Assembly (NCBI GenBank): GCA_964508865.1
Contig: CAZDVP010000002.1
Coordinates: 1 to 53,315, forward strand
Length of the DNA: 53,315 nucleotides
Direction of reading: 5' to 3'
Source: UBA3263 sp964508865
Lineage (GTDB): Bacteria > Bacteroidota > Bacteroidia > Bacteroidales > Muribaculaceae
Part shown: positions 41,803 through 50,792 of the stretch, in pieces
Layout: the number at the start of each line of letters is the position of its first letter
How positions within the stretch are numbered: the first letter of the stretch is position 1
Program-made: the position numbers and the translations under genes
Notes under the pieces: generated by a model
Told to the model about the DNA's origin: nothing
Database searches by the model: none
Seen by the model: only the letters and a program-made list of their open reading frames with translations

Positions 41803-42281
41803 AAAAGATTGCTAAGACTAACGCTGCGAGGCTGCTGGAGCATGCCCGCATAGATTTTGAGTTGATTGAGTATCCGGTCGACCCCGATAACCTCGACGCC
41901 GCCCATGTTGCCGCCGCCCTGGGCGAAGACATCAACCGGGTGTTCAAAACCCTGGTGCTCACCGGAGCTGGCGTTGGCAACTTTGTTTGCGTGGTGCCCG
42001 GCAACACCGAAATCGACCTCAAAAAAGCCGCCCGAGTGGCCGGAGCCAAAAAGGCTGACCTCATTCCGATGAAGGAACTGCTTCCGCTGACCGGCTATAT
42101 TCGCGGCGGCTGCTCGCCCATTGGCATGAAAAAGCCGTTTCCAACTTTTGTCCACTCGTCGGCGCTGAATTTTGACCGCATCTACGTTTCGGCCGGAGTG
42201 CGCGGCCTGCAACTGGCAATCAATCCGGCCGACCTCATTTCATTCATCAACGCTCAAACCGCCGACATCACCGCCCAATGA
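41799..42281 (+). CDS. YbaK/EbsC-type Cys-tRNA(Pro) deacylase
   Basis: The 160-residue protein matches the YbaK fold with NAARLLEHARIDFELIEYPV at the start, GEDINRVFKTLVLTG (the Lys in FKTL is the family's catalytic-site lysine) and GYIRGGCSPIGMKKPFPTFV. YbaK clears tRNA-Pro mischarged with cysteine, in trans to prolyl-tRNA synthetase. It overlaps the receiver/PEP gene and aroC by 4 bases each; the functional link to them is not evident. Confidence 0.92.
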   Translation: MKKIAKTNAARLLEHARIDFELIEYPVDPDNLDAAHVAAALGEDINRVFKTLVLTGAGVGNFVCVVPGNTEIDLKKAARVAGAKKADLIPMKELLPLTGYIRGGCSPIGMKKPFPTFVHSSALNFDRIYVSAGVRGLQLAINPADLISFINAQTADITAQ

Positions 42282-43348
42282 ACACTTTTGGTAAAAACCT
42301 GACTCTCACAACTTTTGGCGAAAGCCATGGCCCCGCCTTAGGCGGCGTTATCGACGGCTTTCCGCCGCTGATTGAAATTGATCTGGAGCGCATTCAGGCC
42401 GAACTCGACCGCCGCCGCCCGGGCCAGAGCCAAATAACCACCTCGCGCAACGAACCCGACCGCGTCAGAATCCTTTCGGGTATGCTCGACGGCGTCACCA
42501 CCGGCACGCCCATAGGTTTCATCATCGAGAACACCAACCAGCATTCGGCCGACTATTCAGAGCTGGCCCATGCCTTCCGCCCGTCGCACGCCGACTATAC
42601 CTACCAGCAGAAATATGGCATCCGCGACTATCGCGGCGGAGGCCGCGCCTCGGCGCGCGAAACGGCCGCCCGCGTGGTTGGCGGGGCTTTTTGCCGCCAG
42701 CTGCTCGAGCAGAAAGGCATACGCCTGGCCGCGTGGACCCATAGCGTGGCCGACATCGAGGCGCAAACTGCCGATTGCAACCCCGAAAGCAACGCAGTGC
42801 GCTGCCCCGACTCGCAGGCCGCCGAAAAAATGATTCAGCTCATCGGCGAGGTCAAGGCTCAGGGCGACACCCTGGGCGGCGTTATTGCCCTGCGCATCGA
42901 AGGACTGCCCGCAGGCCTGGGCGAGCCGATTTTCGACCGCCTCAACGCCCGCCTTGGCGCCGCCATGCTGTCGATTCCGGCGGTCAAGGGCGTTGAGTTC
43001 GGAATGGGCTTTGAAGGCTGCCGCCACCGCGGCTCGGAAATGGTCGACGAGTTCACGGTCGATGCGCTCGGCCGCATCTCGACCACCACCAACAACTCCG
43101 GCGGCATTCAGGGCGGAATATCAAACGGAATGCCCATTGACATGAAAATCGCCTTCAAACCGGTGGCCACTCTGCTGCGCGACGTGCACACGGTCAACGA
43201 CGCCGGCCGTCCCGTTACGCTCCATGCGCGCGGGCGCCACGACCCTTGCGTGCTTCCGCGCGCCGTTCCGGTGGTCGAAGCCATGGCCGCACTGACCCTG
43301 GCCGACCTGATGCAAACTTTTGGCGAAAAAAATCATAAATTGAGTTAA
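42278..43348 (+). CDS. aroC: chorismate synthase
   Basis: The 356-residue FMN-dependent enzyme makes chorismate from EPSP in the shikimate pathway. Signatures include TTFGESHGPALGGVIDG at the N-terminus, RPSHADYTYQQKYGIRDYRG, GGGRASARETAARVVGGAF, and HDPCVLPRAVPVVEAMAAL near the end. Length is normal. It is last in the long ribBA run (33939-43348), whose members are mostly joined by ATGA overlaps. Confidence 0.97.
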   Translation: MNTFGKNLTLTTFGESHGPALGGVIDGFPPLIEIDLERIQAELDRRRPGQSQITTSRNEPDRVRILSGMLDGVTTGTPIGFIIENTNQHSADYSELAHAFRPSHADYTYQQKYGIRDYRGGGRASARETAARVVGGAFCRQLLEQKGIRLAAWTHSVADIEAQTADCNPESNAVRCPDSQAAEKMIQLIGEVKAQGDTLGGVIALRIEGLPAGLGEPIFDRLNARLGAAMLSIPAVKGVEFGMGFEGCRHRGSEMVDEFTVDALGRISTTTNNSGGIQGGISNGMPIDMKIAFKPVATLLRDVHTVNDAGRPVTLHARGRHDPCVLPRAVPVVEAMAALTLADLMQTFGEKNHKLS

Positions 43349-43352
43349 ATTG

Positions 43353-43384
43353 TTTGGTTGAGTGAGCGGTTTTCGTTAACTTTG
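43353..43384 (+). promoter_or_regulatory. promoter of recJ-recQ-rarA
   Basis: TTTG at 43353-43356, a 20-base spacer and TAACTTTG at 43377-43384 match the Bacteroidota consensus well. It predicts a leader of about 110 bases before recJ, which holds a 22-codon open frame (43436-43504). Confidence 0.75.
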
Positions 43385-43435
43385 AAGTGACAATAGCCCG
43401 CTCTCTCCCTGTTTTACCCTCTTCTCGGTCAGGCT

Positions 43436-43504
43436 ATGTTGCTGATTTTGAATTATTTCAATTTCGGCCCGCTTTTGATTATAATAAAAAATAAACATAA
43501 ATGA
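43436..43504 (+). CDS. possible 22-residue leader peptide upstream of recJ
   Basis: An ATG at 43436 opens 22 codons (MLLILNYFNFGPLLIIIKNK, then His-Lys) ending in a TGA that overlaps the recJ ATG (ATGA at 43501-43504). It lies within the predicted transcribed leader. This could be a translationally coupled leader peptide or chance in an AT-rich region; there is no homology evidence. Confidence 0.3.
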   Translation: MLLILNYFNFGPLLIIIKNKHK

Positions 43505-45237
43505 CCGACAAATGGAACCCTTTAACACCAGACCAATCGCATTCCCGCCCGGCTGCTGACTATGCTGAGTCTCGCCGCTCTGCCACCGAACGCTATTTCG
43601 AAAACCCCGTAATGGCTAAAATCTTGCGCGACAGAGGCATAGATACCCCCGACGAGGCTCAAAAATTCTTTGCCCCGCAGCTTGCCGACCTCCACGACCC
43701 ATTCCTGATGCCCGGAATGCACGCCGCGGTGGCCCGACTGAACGAAGCTATGGGTGCCAAGCAGAAAATTCTGGTCTATGGTGACTACGACGTCGACGGC
43801 ACAACGGCCGTGGCGCTCGTCTATAAATACCTGCTCCAATTCTATTCGAGCATTGAATACTACATTCCCGGCCGCTACGACGACGGCTACGGCATAACCA
43901 AACATGTGGTTGACCTTGCCGCCGAGGCCGATGTGAAGCTGATTATTATTCTCGACTGCGGCATCAAGGCCAACGAAGAGATTGCCTATGCCAAGACAAA
44001 AGGCATTGACTTCATTATCTGCGACCACCACGTGGCCGGTGCGGAACTGCCCGACGCCGTTGCCATTCTCAACCCCAAGCTCGAGGACTCCACCTATCCC
44101 TTCCGCCACCTCAGCGGCTGCGGCGTGGGCTTCAAGTTCATGCAGGCTTTTGCCGCAAGCAACGGCCTGCCCACGCGCGACCTGGAGAACTATCTGGATC
44201 TGGTGGCGGTCAGCATCGCCGCCGACATAGTGCCGATGATCGGTGAGAACCGCATTATGACCTACCATGGTCTGCGCCGCCTCAATTCGAATCCCAACAT
44301 GGGTCTGCGCGCAATCATGCGCATATGCGGCCTGACCGGCCGGGAAATCACCCTTTCCGACGTTATTTTCAAAATCGGCCCGCGAATCAACGCCTCAGGG
44401 CGCATGCAGTCGGGCCGCGAGGCGGTTGACCTGCTCGTTGCCCGCGACGCCGCCGAGGCTCGCGCCAAAGCGCTGGAAATCGACCAGTATAACCGCGACC
44501 GCAAGGAGCTCGACAAGCAGATTACCGAGGAGGCCCAGGCCCTGCTCGACGCCGACGAAAACAACAGCAAGAAGTCTATCGTCATGTATAACGAAGACTG
44601 GCACCGCGGAATCATCGGCATCGTGGCCTCGCGCCTGACCGAGGTTTACTATAAGCCCGCAGTGGTGCTGACCCTGACCAACGGCCTGGCCTCAGGCTCG
44701 TCGCGCTCGGTTCAGGGCTTCGACATCTATTCGGCCGTTGAATCATGCGAGGATCTGCTCGAAAACTTCGGCGGCCACACCTATGCCGTAGGCCTGTCGA
44801 TGAAGCCCGAAAATATTCCCGCCTTTGCCAAACGGTTTGAGGAATACGTTGCCAACCACATTTCCGAGTCGCAGCTCAAGCCGCTCCACGAAATCGACGC
44901 CGACCTGCGCTTCGACGACATCAACCTCGACATGCTCCACTTCCTGCGCCGACTCTATCCGTTCGGCCCGGGGAACATGAAGCCGGTTTTCCGCACCAGC
45001 GGAGTGCGCAATGCCGGAACCTCCAAAATCGTTGGCAAAAACAACGAGCACATCAAGCTCGACATCACCAACGGCGTCAGCGAGCACGTTGTCCACGCAA
45101 TTGCCTTCAACATGGCCGACAAGTTCGAGGCCATAGCTTCGGGCAAACCCTTCACCATTGTCTACACCATCGAAGAAAACAAGCACCACGCAGCCGGCTA
45201 CCCCATTCAGCTGCTGGTCAAGGAAATAATTCTCTGA
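43501..45237 (+). CDS. recJ: single-stranded-DNA-specific exonuclease RecJ
   Basis: The 578-residue 5'-3' exonuclease has DHH-family motifs: DYDVDGTTAVAL (about 97-108), IILDCGIKANEEI, CDHHVAGAELPDA (about 176-188), SIAADIVPMIG and RINASGRMQSG in the core. The DHHA1 part carries YNEDWHRGIIGIVASRL and the late GGHTYAVGLSMKPENI. It acts in recombination and mismatch and base excision repair. The recQ ATG overlaps its stop codon by one base (TGATG), so RecJ and RecQ, which cooperate in end resection, are coupled. Confidence 0.96.
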   Translation: MTDKWNPLTPDQSHSRPAADYAESRRSATERYFENPVMAKILRDRGIDTPDEAQKFFAPQLADLHDPFLMPGMHAAVARLNEAMGAKQKILVYGDYDVDGTTAVALVYKYLLQFYSSIEYYIPGRYDDGYGITKHVVDLAAEADVKLIIILDCGIKANEEIAYAKTKGIDFIICDHHVAGAELPDAVAILNPKLEDSTYPFRHLSGCGVGFKFMQAFAASNGLPTRDLENYLDLVAVSIAADIVPMIGENRIMTYHGLRRLNSNPNMGLRAIMRICGLTGREITLSDVIFKIGPRINASGRMQSGREAVDLLVARDAAEARAKALEIDQYNRDRKELDKQITEEAQALLDADENNSKKSIVMYNEDWHRGIIGIVASRLTEVYYKPAVVLTLTNGLASGSSRSVQGFDIYSAVESCEDLLENFGGHTYAVGLSMKPENIPAFAKRFEEYVANHISESQLKPLHEIDADLRFDDINLDMLHFLRRLYPFGPGNMKPVFRTSGVRNAGTSKIVGKNNEHIKLDITNGVSEHVVHAIAFNMADKFEAIASGKPFTIVYTIEENKHHAAGYPIQLLVKEIIL

Positions 45238-47147
45238 TGCCATCGTATTCCTCAGCCGTCGACGCGCTGCGCCGCCATTGGGGCTACGATTCTTTCCGCC
45301 CCTTGCAGGCCGAAATCATCGACTCCGTTATGAGCGGCGCCGACACTCTCGCCCTGATGCCCACCGGCGGCGGCAAGAGCATCACTTTTCAGGTTCCGGG
45401 GCTGCTGCTCCCGGGGCTCACTGTGGTTGTTACGCCGCTGATTTCGCTGATGAAAGACCAGGTCGACAACCTGCGCCAGCGCGACATTCCGGCGGTTTAC
45501 CTCCATTCGGGCCTGACCGCCCGCGAGGCGCGTCTGGCCATGCAGAAGGCCGAACTCGGCAAGGTCAAGTTCCTCTACCTCTCGCCCGAAAGGTTGCAAA
45601 ACGAGCGCTTTGTGGGGGAGCTGAAAAACTGGCCGGTGTCGCTGCTGGTGGTCGATGAAGCCCACTGCATTTCGCAATGGGGCTACGACTTCCGCCCGCC
45701 ATATCTTTCAATAGCCAAGCTGCGGCGCTTTTTCCCGCAGGTGCCGGTGCTGGCCGTAACGGCTTCGGCAACTCCTCAGGTGGCCGACGACATTTGCCGC
45801 CACCTGGAGTTCCGCCCCGGCGCGCGCAGGTTCCAGATGAGCTTTGCGCGCCCGAACATCAGCTATATAGTGCGCCGCGACGTCAACAAGGCCGAGCGCC
45901 TGCTAACGGTTTTGCGCAACACCTCCGGCTCGGCCATAGTCTACGTTCGCTCGCGCAAGAAAACCGCCGAAATAGCCCGCGCGCTCAGCGCCGCCGGCAT
46001 CTCGGCCGAGGCCTACCACGCCGGCCTGCTGAGCGAAGAAAAATCTGAGCGTCAGCAGCGCTGGAAGGAGTCGAAAGTGCGCGTCATGGTGGCCACCAAC
46101 GCCTTTGGCATGGGCATCGACAAGCCCGACGTCAGAGTGGTTATTCACTACGACCTCCCCTCCTCGCTCGAAGAATACTATCAGGAAGCGGGACGCGCCG
46201 GGCGCGACGGCCTGCCCTCTTTTGCGGTGTGCATCGTTTCGCCGCGCGACCGCAGCGTGCTTGCGCGCCGCCTGGAGGAAGCCTTTCCGCCGCAGCCGCT
46301 GATTGCCGAAATCTACGAAAAAGTATGCCTCGACATCGACCTTTGCCTCGGCGAAGGCCAGTATCAGGTGTTTGACTTCAACCTCGAGGAATTTTGCGTG
46401 CGCCGCAACCTCTGGCCCGCAACAGCCAAAGCGGCGATGCAGCTGCTGGCCTTGGGCGGCTATGTTGAATACGTTGAGGATGTCGACGCCCGCGCCCGCG
46501 TAATGGTTACCTGCCGGCGCGACGAGCTCTACGGCATGGAGCTTTCGCCGGTCGAGGACGAGGTTATGGTTTACCTGCTGCGCAACTGTCCGGGCATTTT
46601 CGCCGACTATTTCAACATTGTTGAAACGGTCATTGCGTCGCACCTGTCAATCTCGGCCGACACGCTCTATCAGACCCTGCTGGCGCTGAGCCGACGCCAC
46701 GTTATCCACTATGTTCCGCGCCGCCAGCAGCCCTACGTCTACTTTCCATCGCGCCGCCTGGAAACGCGCCATATAGCCATTCCGGCCGCCGTCTACGACC
46801 GGCGCCGCCAACGCATGGCCGAGCGCATCGAGGCGATGACCCGCTTTGCGTTTTCCGACTCCGACTGCCGCTCGAAAATCATTCTCGGCTATTTCGGCCA
46901 GACCGACGCCGCCGAGTGCGGCTGCTGCGACGTTTGCCGCCGCTCCGCGCCCAAGCCCAAGCCGCCGGTTGAACTCCCCGACTCTATTCTCCATTTGGTT
47001 TCAAACAATTCGTCGCAGCTGACCGTGCGCGACCTGGCGCAGCGCCTCAACGCCCGCGAAGAGCTCGTTGTTGACGCGGTGCGCGGCCTGATTGACCGCG
47101 GTTTGCTGACCTTAAACCCCGACCTTACCCTATGCAAGCACCCTTAG
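45237..47147 (+). CDS. recQ: ATP-dependent DNA helicase RecQ
   Basis: The 636-residue superfamily 2 helicase has motif 0 WGYDSFRPLQ, Walker A MPTGGGKS and Walker B VVDEAHCISQWGYDFRP. The aromatic-rich loop has Tyr where most RecQ proteins have His. Motif VI is YYQEAGRAGRDG. The zinc-binding part carries CRSKIILGYFGQTDAAECGCCDVC (written here across two adjacent cysteine groups). A winged-helix-like tail replaces a clear HRDC domain. It belongs to the second, Bacteroidota-type RecQ group as I remember it. It overlaps rarA by 16 bases. Confidence 0.94.
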   Translation: MPSYSSAVDALRRHWGYDSFRPLQAEIIDSVMSGADTLALMPTGGGKSITFQVPGLLLPGLTVVVTPLISLMKDQVDNLRQRDIPAVYLHSGLTAREARLAMQKAELGKVKFLYLSPERLQNERFVGELKNWPVSLLVVDEAHCISQWGYDFRPPYLSIAKLRRFFPQVPVLAVTASATPQVADDICRHLEFRPGARRFQMSFARPNISYIVRRDVNKAERLLTVLRNTSGSAIVYVRSRKKTAEIARALSAAGISAEAYHAGLLSEEKSERQQRWKESKVRVMVATNAFGMGIDKPDVRVVIHYDLPSSLEEYYQEAGRAGRDGLPSFAVCIVSPRDRSVLARRLEEAFPPQPLIAEIYEKVCLDIDLCLGEGQYQVFDFNLEEFCVRRNLWPATAKAAMQLLALGGYVEYVEDVDARARVMVTCRRDELYGMELSPVEDEVMVYLLRNCPGIFADYFNIVETVIASHLSISADTLYQTLLALSRRHVIHYVPRRQQPYVYFPSRRLETRHIAIPAAVYDRRRQRMAERIEAMTRFAFSDSDCRSKIILGYFGQTDAAECGCCDVCRRSAPKPKPPVELPDSILHLVSNNSSQLTVRDLAQRLNAREELVVDAVRGLIDRGLLTLNPDLTLCKHP

Positions 47148-48385
47148 CCGAACGCATGCGCCCGGCAACCCTCAACGATTATATCGGCCAGACCCACCTG
47201 GTGGGGCCCGGCTCCATTCTGCGCCGCATGATCGAGCAGCAGCGCGTCAGCTCGTTCATTCTCTGGGGCCCCCCAGGAGTGGGCAAAACCACTCTGGCGC
47301 GCATCATCGCCAACACAACCGACTCGCCGTTCTATACGCTCTCGGCCGTCAACGCCGGCGTTAAGGAAGTGCGCGAGGTGATTGACCGCTGCCGCGCCGA
47401 CAGCCAGTCGATGTTTAACCGCGGGCGCCCCATTCTGTTTATCGACGAAATCCACCGCTTCTCAAAAAGCCAGCAGGATTCGCTGCTCGGCGCCGTTGAG
47501 AGCGGAATCATAACCCTGATAGGCGCAACGACCGAGAACCCGTCGTTTGAGGTCATTCGCCCGCTGCTTTCGCGCGCAAGCGTCTACACCCTGCGCCCCC
47601 TCGAGGCCGAGGAGCTGCAACGGCTGCTGACCAACGCCCTGGAGCGCGACGAAGTGCTGTCGAAAATGCAGGTCAGGGTCGAAAGCACCGACGCGCTGTT
47701 TCGCTTTGCCGGCGGCGACGCACGCAAGCTGCTAAACATTCTCGACCTGCTCGAGCAGTCAACTCCCGCCGGCGAGCCACTGGTTATTTCCGACGCCATA
47801 GTAACCGAGCGCCTGCAGGAGAATCCCGCGGCCTACGACAAGGGCGGCGAAATGCACTACGACATCATTTCGGCCTTCATCAAATCGGTGCGCGGCTCCG
47901 ATGCCGACGCCGCAATCTACTGGCTGGCGCGCATGGTTGCCGGCGGCGAAGACCCGGAATTCATTGCCCGCCGCCTGGTGATTCTCGCCGCCGAAGATAT
48001 CGGTCTGGCCAACCCCAATGCGCTGCTGCTGGCCAACGCAACGTTTGATGTGGTCAAGAAAATCGGCTGGCCCGAGGGGCGCATCCCGCTGGCCGAATGC
48101 ACCATTTACCTGGCGCGCTCGCCCAAGAGTAACTCGGCCTATATGGCCATCGGAAGCGCCCTGGCCGAAGTGGAGAAGTCGGGCGACCTGCCGGTGCCGC
48201 TTCACCTGCGCAACGCCCCGACCTCGCTGATGAAGCAAATGGGCTACGGCGCTGACTATAAGTACCCCCACGATTTTCCGGGCCACTGGGTGGCGCAGCA
48301 GTATCTGCCCGATGCCCTGACCGGAACGCGCTTCTGGCAGCCCGCGCCCAATGCCTCGGAAGACCGCATGGCCTCAAAAGGCTGA
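47132..48385 (+). CDS. rarA: replication-associated recombination protein A (RarA/MgsA)
   Basis: The 417-residue AAA+ ATPase acts at stalled forks and binds SSB. It carries LAERMRPATLNDYIGQTHLVG, Walker A WGPPGVGKTTLARI, Walker B LFIDEIHRFSKSQQD and sensor 1 LIGATTENPSFEV. The C-terminal tetramerisation region carries DIISAFIKSVRGSDADAAIY and YMAIGSALAEVEKSG. Length is slightly below the usual 420-450 residues. The ATG lies inside the end of recQ, forming a recJ-recQ-rarA repair operon. Confidence 0.96.
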   Translation: MQAPLAERMRPATLNDYIGQTHLVGPGSILRRMIEQQRVSSFILWGPPGVGKTTLARIIANTTDSPFYTLSAVNAGVKEVREVIDRCRADSQSMFNRGRPILFIDEIHRFSKSQQDSLLGAVESGIITLIGATTENPSFEVIRPLLSRASVYTLRPLEAEELQRLLTNALERDEVLSKMQVRVESTDALFRFAGGDARKLLNILDLLEQSTPAGEPLVISDAIVTERLQENPAAYDKGGEMHYDIISAFIKSVRGSDADAAIYWLARMVAGGEDPEFIARRLVILAAEDIGLANPNALLLANATFDVVKKIGWPEGRIPLAECTIYLARSPKSNSAYMAIGSALAEVEKSGDLPVPLHLRNAPTSLMKQMGYGADYKYPHDFPGHWVAQQYLPDALTGTRFWQPAPNASEDRMASKG

Positions 48386-48434
48386 ACCATTCGCGGAGCC
48401 CGGGTGTTAAACTTTTAGATTCATCAATTTATTT

Positions 48435-49589
48435 ATGAGATTTTTGCTGTTCATCACCTCAATGCTATTGCTGGCCGCACCGGCCGGCCACATCTCCGCT
48501 CAGGGCGTCGGCGATATTGCCGATGCCCTGGCAGAAATGCCAGCCTATCGCGCCCGCGTAACTTATTCAGTAACCCTTCCGCAGGCTCAGGACGATGTTG
48601 TCTACACTATTGACCTGGCTCAGGCTCCCGACGACCCCGACGGCTATCTGATCGACTGGTCGGTAATGTCGCCCTCAGGCCCCGTCAGCGGCTTCACCAG
48701 CTGGTTCAACGGCGACTTCTATAACTTCCGCAACCACCGCCTGCAGGAGCTCCACCGCCAGTGGGACCCCGAAACGGTTTCGGGCCGCGGAGCAGCCCAG
48801 AACTCCGCGCAGTTCGCCTCGCTGCTGCCAACGCGCATTGCCCAATGGCTGCGCGAACAGCGCCCCATAGCCATGTCGGGAATCATCCACGAACCCGACA
48901 ATAAGCGCATCAACTACACCGAAACCTGGGAAGCTCAGGGCGAAATCGGCTCGACCATCAGTTGGATTTTCGATGCCGAAACCATGCGCCCGCTGCTATT
49001 CATTGCCGACTATAATCCCGGCTCGGTCGCCGGCCAGCAGGTGGTTGCCGAATATGCCTACTCCGACTCGCTCGCGCCGCTATCGGCCCCGCTATCCGAA
49101 AACTTTTTGCGCACCCGCTATCCCGACGCGTTCAATAAGTATCGCGAAAGCCAGTTTGCCATCGAAAATATGCGCGGCCTGCCGCTGCCGGCCTTTTCGC
49201 TGCCCAGGCTCGACGGCGGCCGGCTTGCCAGGCAGGCCTCAGAGCCATTCAGAGCCCCTACGGCGGTTGTTATCTTCGACCCGGCATCAACCCTCGCCCC
49301 GGAGCTGATCAGCTCCCTGCGCGCCGCAATTGACCGTCTTCCGGTCAACGCCGAGATCCTTTGGGCGTCGGTCGACAAGAACCCCGAAACGGCCTCGGAG
49401 CTGCTCGCCCCGCTGCGCGACGGCGAAACCGCCCTGACCGGCGCAGGCTCCTTAGCCGCCGAATGCGGGGCCGCAGCGCTGCCGGTGATTTTGGTGTGCA
49501 ACCCCTCGGGGCAGATTTCAAATCTGATTATTGGCCTGAACCAAACGCTGCAAACAGACGTTATGCAGATGTTATCAAACGCCAGATAA
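48435..49589 (+). CDS. secreted thioredoxin-fold protein lacking the CXXC motif
   Basis: The 384-residue product has a signal peptide (MRFLLFITSMLLLAAPAGHI). A beta-rich N-terminal domain (about 30-235) recalls LolA-like lipoprotein carriers (YRARVTYSVTLP, ISWIFDAETMRPLLF). A thioredoxin-like C-terminal part begins at LPAFSLPRLDGGRLA. The position of the redox motif reads FDPASTLAPEL, with no cysteines, while the cis-Pro region ALPVILVCN is kept. It is therefore unlikely to be a thiol oxidoreductase. I do not recognise a specific family. It lies 49 bases after rarA with no visible promoter box. Confidence 0.7.
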   Translation: MRFLLFITSMLLLAAPAGHISAQGVGDIADALAEMPAYRARVTYSVTLPQAQDDVVYTIDLAQAPDDPDGYLIDWSVMSPSGPVSGFTSWFNGDFYNFRNHRLQELHRQWDPETVSGRGAAQNSAQFASLLPTRIAQWLREQRPIAMSGIIHEPDNKRINYTETWEAQGEIGSTISWIFDAETMRPLLFIADYNPGSVAGQQVVAEYAYSDSLAPLSAPLSENFLRTRYPDAFNKYRESQFAIENMRGLPLPAFSLPRLDGGRLARQASEPFRAPTAVVIFDPASTLAPELISSLRAAIDRLPVNAEILWASVDKNPETASELLAPLRDGETALTGAGSLAAECGAAALPVILVCNPSGQISNLIIGLNQTLQTDVMQMLSNAR

Positions 49590-49635
49590 CGCACCCCCTC
49601 ACTTCAGCAACTCTTAATTCTTAATCTCGATATTT

Positions 49636-50145
49636 ATGGAAACAGTTTACTTTCAGGGCACTCCCTGCCACACCTATGGCCTCGTTCCCACAGTGGGCGA
49701 CAAAGCTCCGTGCTTCAACCTCGTTGACTCTAACCTCAAAGACATTCGTTGCAACGACTTTTTCGGCAAGAAAGTTGTTTTGAACATATTCCCCAGCCTC
49801 GACACTGAAGTCTGTGCCGCATCGGTGCGCCGATTCAACAAGGAGGCCTCCGACCTGCCCGACGTTGCCGTTATCTGCGTGAGCATGGACCTGCCCTTCG
49901 CCGCCAAGCGCTTCTGCACCGCCGAGGGCATCGAGAACCTCACCGTGGCTTCGGCATTCCGCTCGCCGCTGTTCGGCCAGAAGTATGGCCTCGAACTCGT
50001 CGACGGCCCGCTGGCCGGATTGCTTACCCGCGCGGTCATCATCTACGACCCCGACCTGAAAATCATCTACCGCGAGCTGGTGCCCGAAATCACCCAGGAG
50101 CCCGACTATCGCGCAGCTCTCGAAGTTTTGAAGCACTCAAAGTAA
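49636..50145 (+). CDS. tpx: thiol peroxidase (atypical 2-Cys peroxiredoxin)
   Basis: The 169-residue product matches Tpx: VYFQGTPCHTYG at the start, VVLNIFPSLDTEVCAASVRRF with peroxidatic Cys60, and RFCTAEGIENL with resolving Cys94. It reduces hydroperoxides in the periplasm or cytoplasm using thioredoxin. No signal peptide is present. No TAnnTTTG box is seen in the 46-base gap, so it may be cotranscribed with the upstream gene. A strong terminator lies about 90 bases after the stop. Confidence 0.95.
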   Translation: METVYFQGTPCHTYGLVPTVGDKAPCFNLVDSNLKDIRCNDFFGKKVVLNIFPSLDTEVCAASVRRFNKEASDLPDVAVICVSMDLPFAAKRFCTAEGIENLTVASAFRSPLFGQKYGLELVDGPLAGLLTRAVIIYDPDLKIIYRELVPEITQEPDYRAALEVLKHSK

Positions 50146-50236
50146 ATTTGAGCCGTTTTCCGCACTAAAAACTCCCGGCAATCGGTCGGTTCGAGTCAAA
50201 AAACGCATTCTCAGCGGCCCAAAACCGCGTCTTTCT

Positions 50237-50277
50237 ATTCGCAACTCGCTAAATCGCAGCGGGTTGCGAATGTTTTT
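50237..50277 (+). terminator. intrinsic terminator after tpx
   Basis: A 14-base-pair stem (50237-50250 with 50258-50271, one G-U pair) with loop AAATCGC is followed by GTTTTT. It sits between tpx and the ybeY promoter. Confidence 0.8.
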
Positions 50278-50310
50278 GTCTGAACCGTATTTTTTGTCAG
50301 AAAAATTCCG

Positions 50311-50318
50311 TAACTTTG
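50311..50318 (+). promoter_or_regulatory. -7 promoter box (TAACTTTG) of ybeY-mnmG
   Basis: TAACTTTG lies 45 bases before the ybeY ATG at 50364. A TTTG at 50293-50296 is spaced 14 bases upstream, shorter than ideal. The rest of the 218-base gap (50146-50363) holds the tpx terminator and nothing else I recognise. Confidence 0.6.
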
Positions 50319-50363
50319 GGCTGCTTAAAATGCGGCTTTATGCCCTAACCGATACCTATTTAT

Positions 50364-50792
50364 ATGAATATCAGATGGTTAACTGAAAATGTAGAGTTCC
50401 CCGACGTCATAGTCAAGGAAATTGTTGAGCCCTGGCTGGCAAAAGTGGCCGAGGCGCACTCGAAAATTCCCGGAACGCTGACCTATATCCTCACCGACGA
50501 CGAAGGCATTCTCAGGGTGAACCGCCAATTCCTCAACCACGACTACTTCACCGACATCATTACCTTCGACTACTCCAAGCGCGGAATGGTTAGCGGCGAC
50601 ATCTATATTTCGCTCGAAACGGTTGCCACCAACGCCGAGCAATTCGGCCAGAACCCCGTTCGCGAACTTCACCGCGTTCTCGCCCACGGCCTACTCCACC
50701 TCTGCGGAATCAACGACAAAGGTCCCGGGGAGCGGGAAATTATGGAACAACACGAAGATCAAGCGCTCGAACTACTCTCGCAAATGCTATGA
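50364..50792 (+). CDS. ybeY: endoribonuclease YbeY, rRNA maturation factor
   Basis: The 142-residue metalloprotein processes 16S rRNA 3' ends. It has VNRQFLNHDYFTDIITFDY near the middle and the metal site HGLLHLCGINDKGPGE. His108 and His112 are present, but the position of the third canonical His (HGxLHLxGYDH) is Asp118. I recall this variant from other Bacteroidota, so it is not evidence of inactivation. Its stop overlaps the mnmG ATG by 4 bases. Confidence 0.93.
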   Translation: MNIRWLTENVEFPDVIVKEIVEPWLAKVAEAHSKIPGTLTYILTDDEGILRVNRQFLNHDYFTDIITFDYSKRGMVSGDIYISLETVATNAEQFGQNPVRELHRVLAHGLLHLCGINDKGPGEREIMEQHEDQALELLSQML

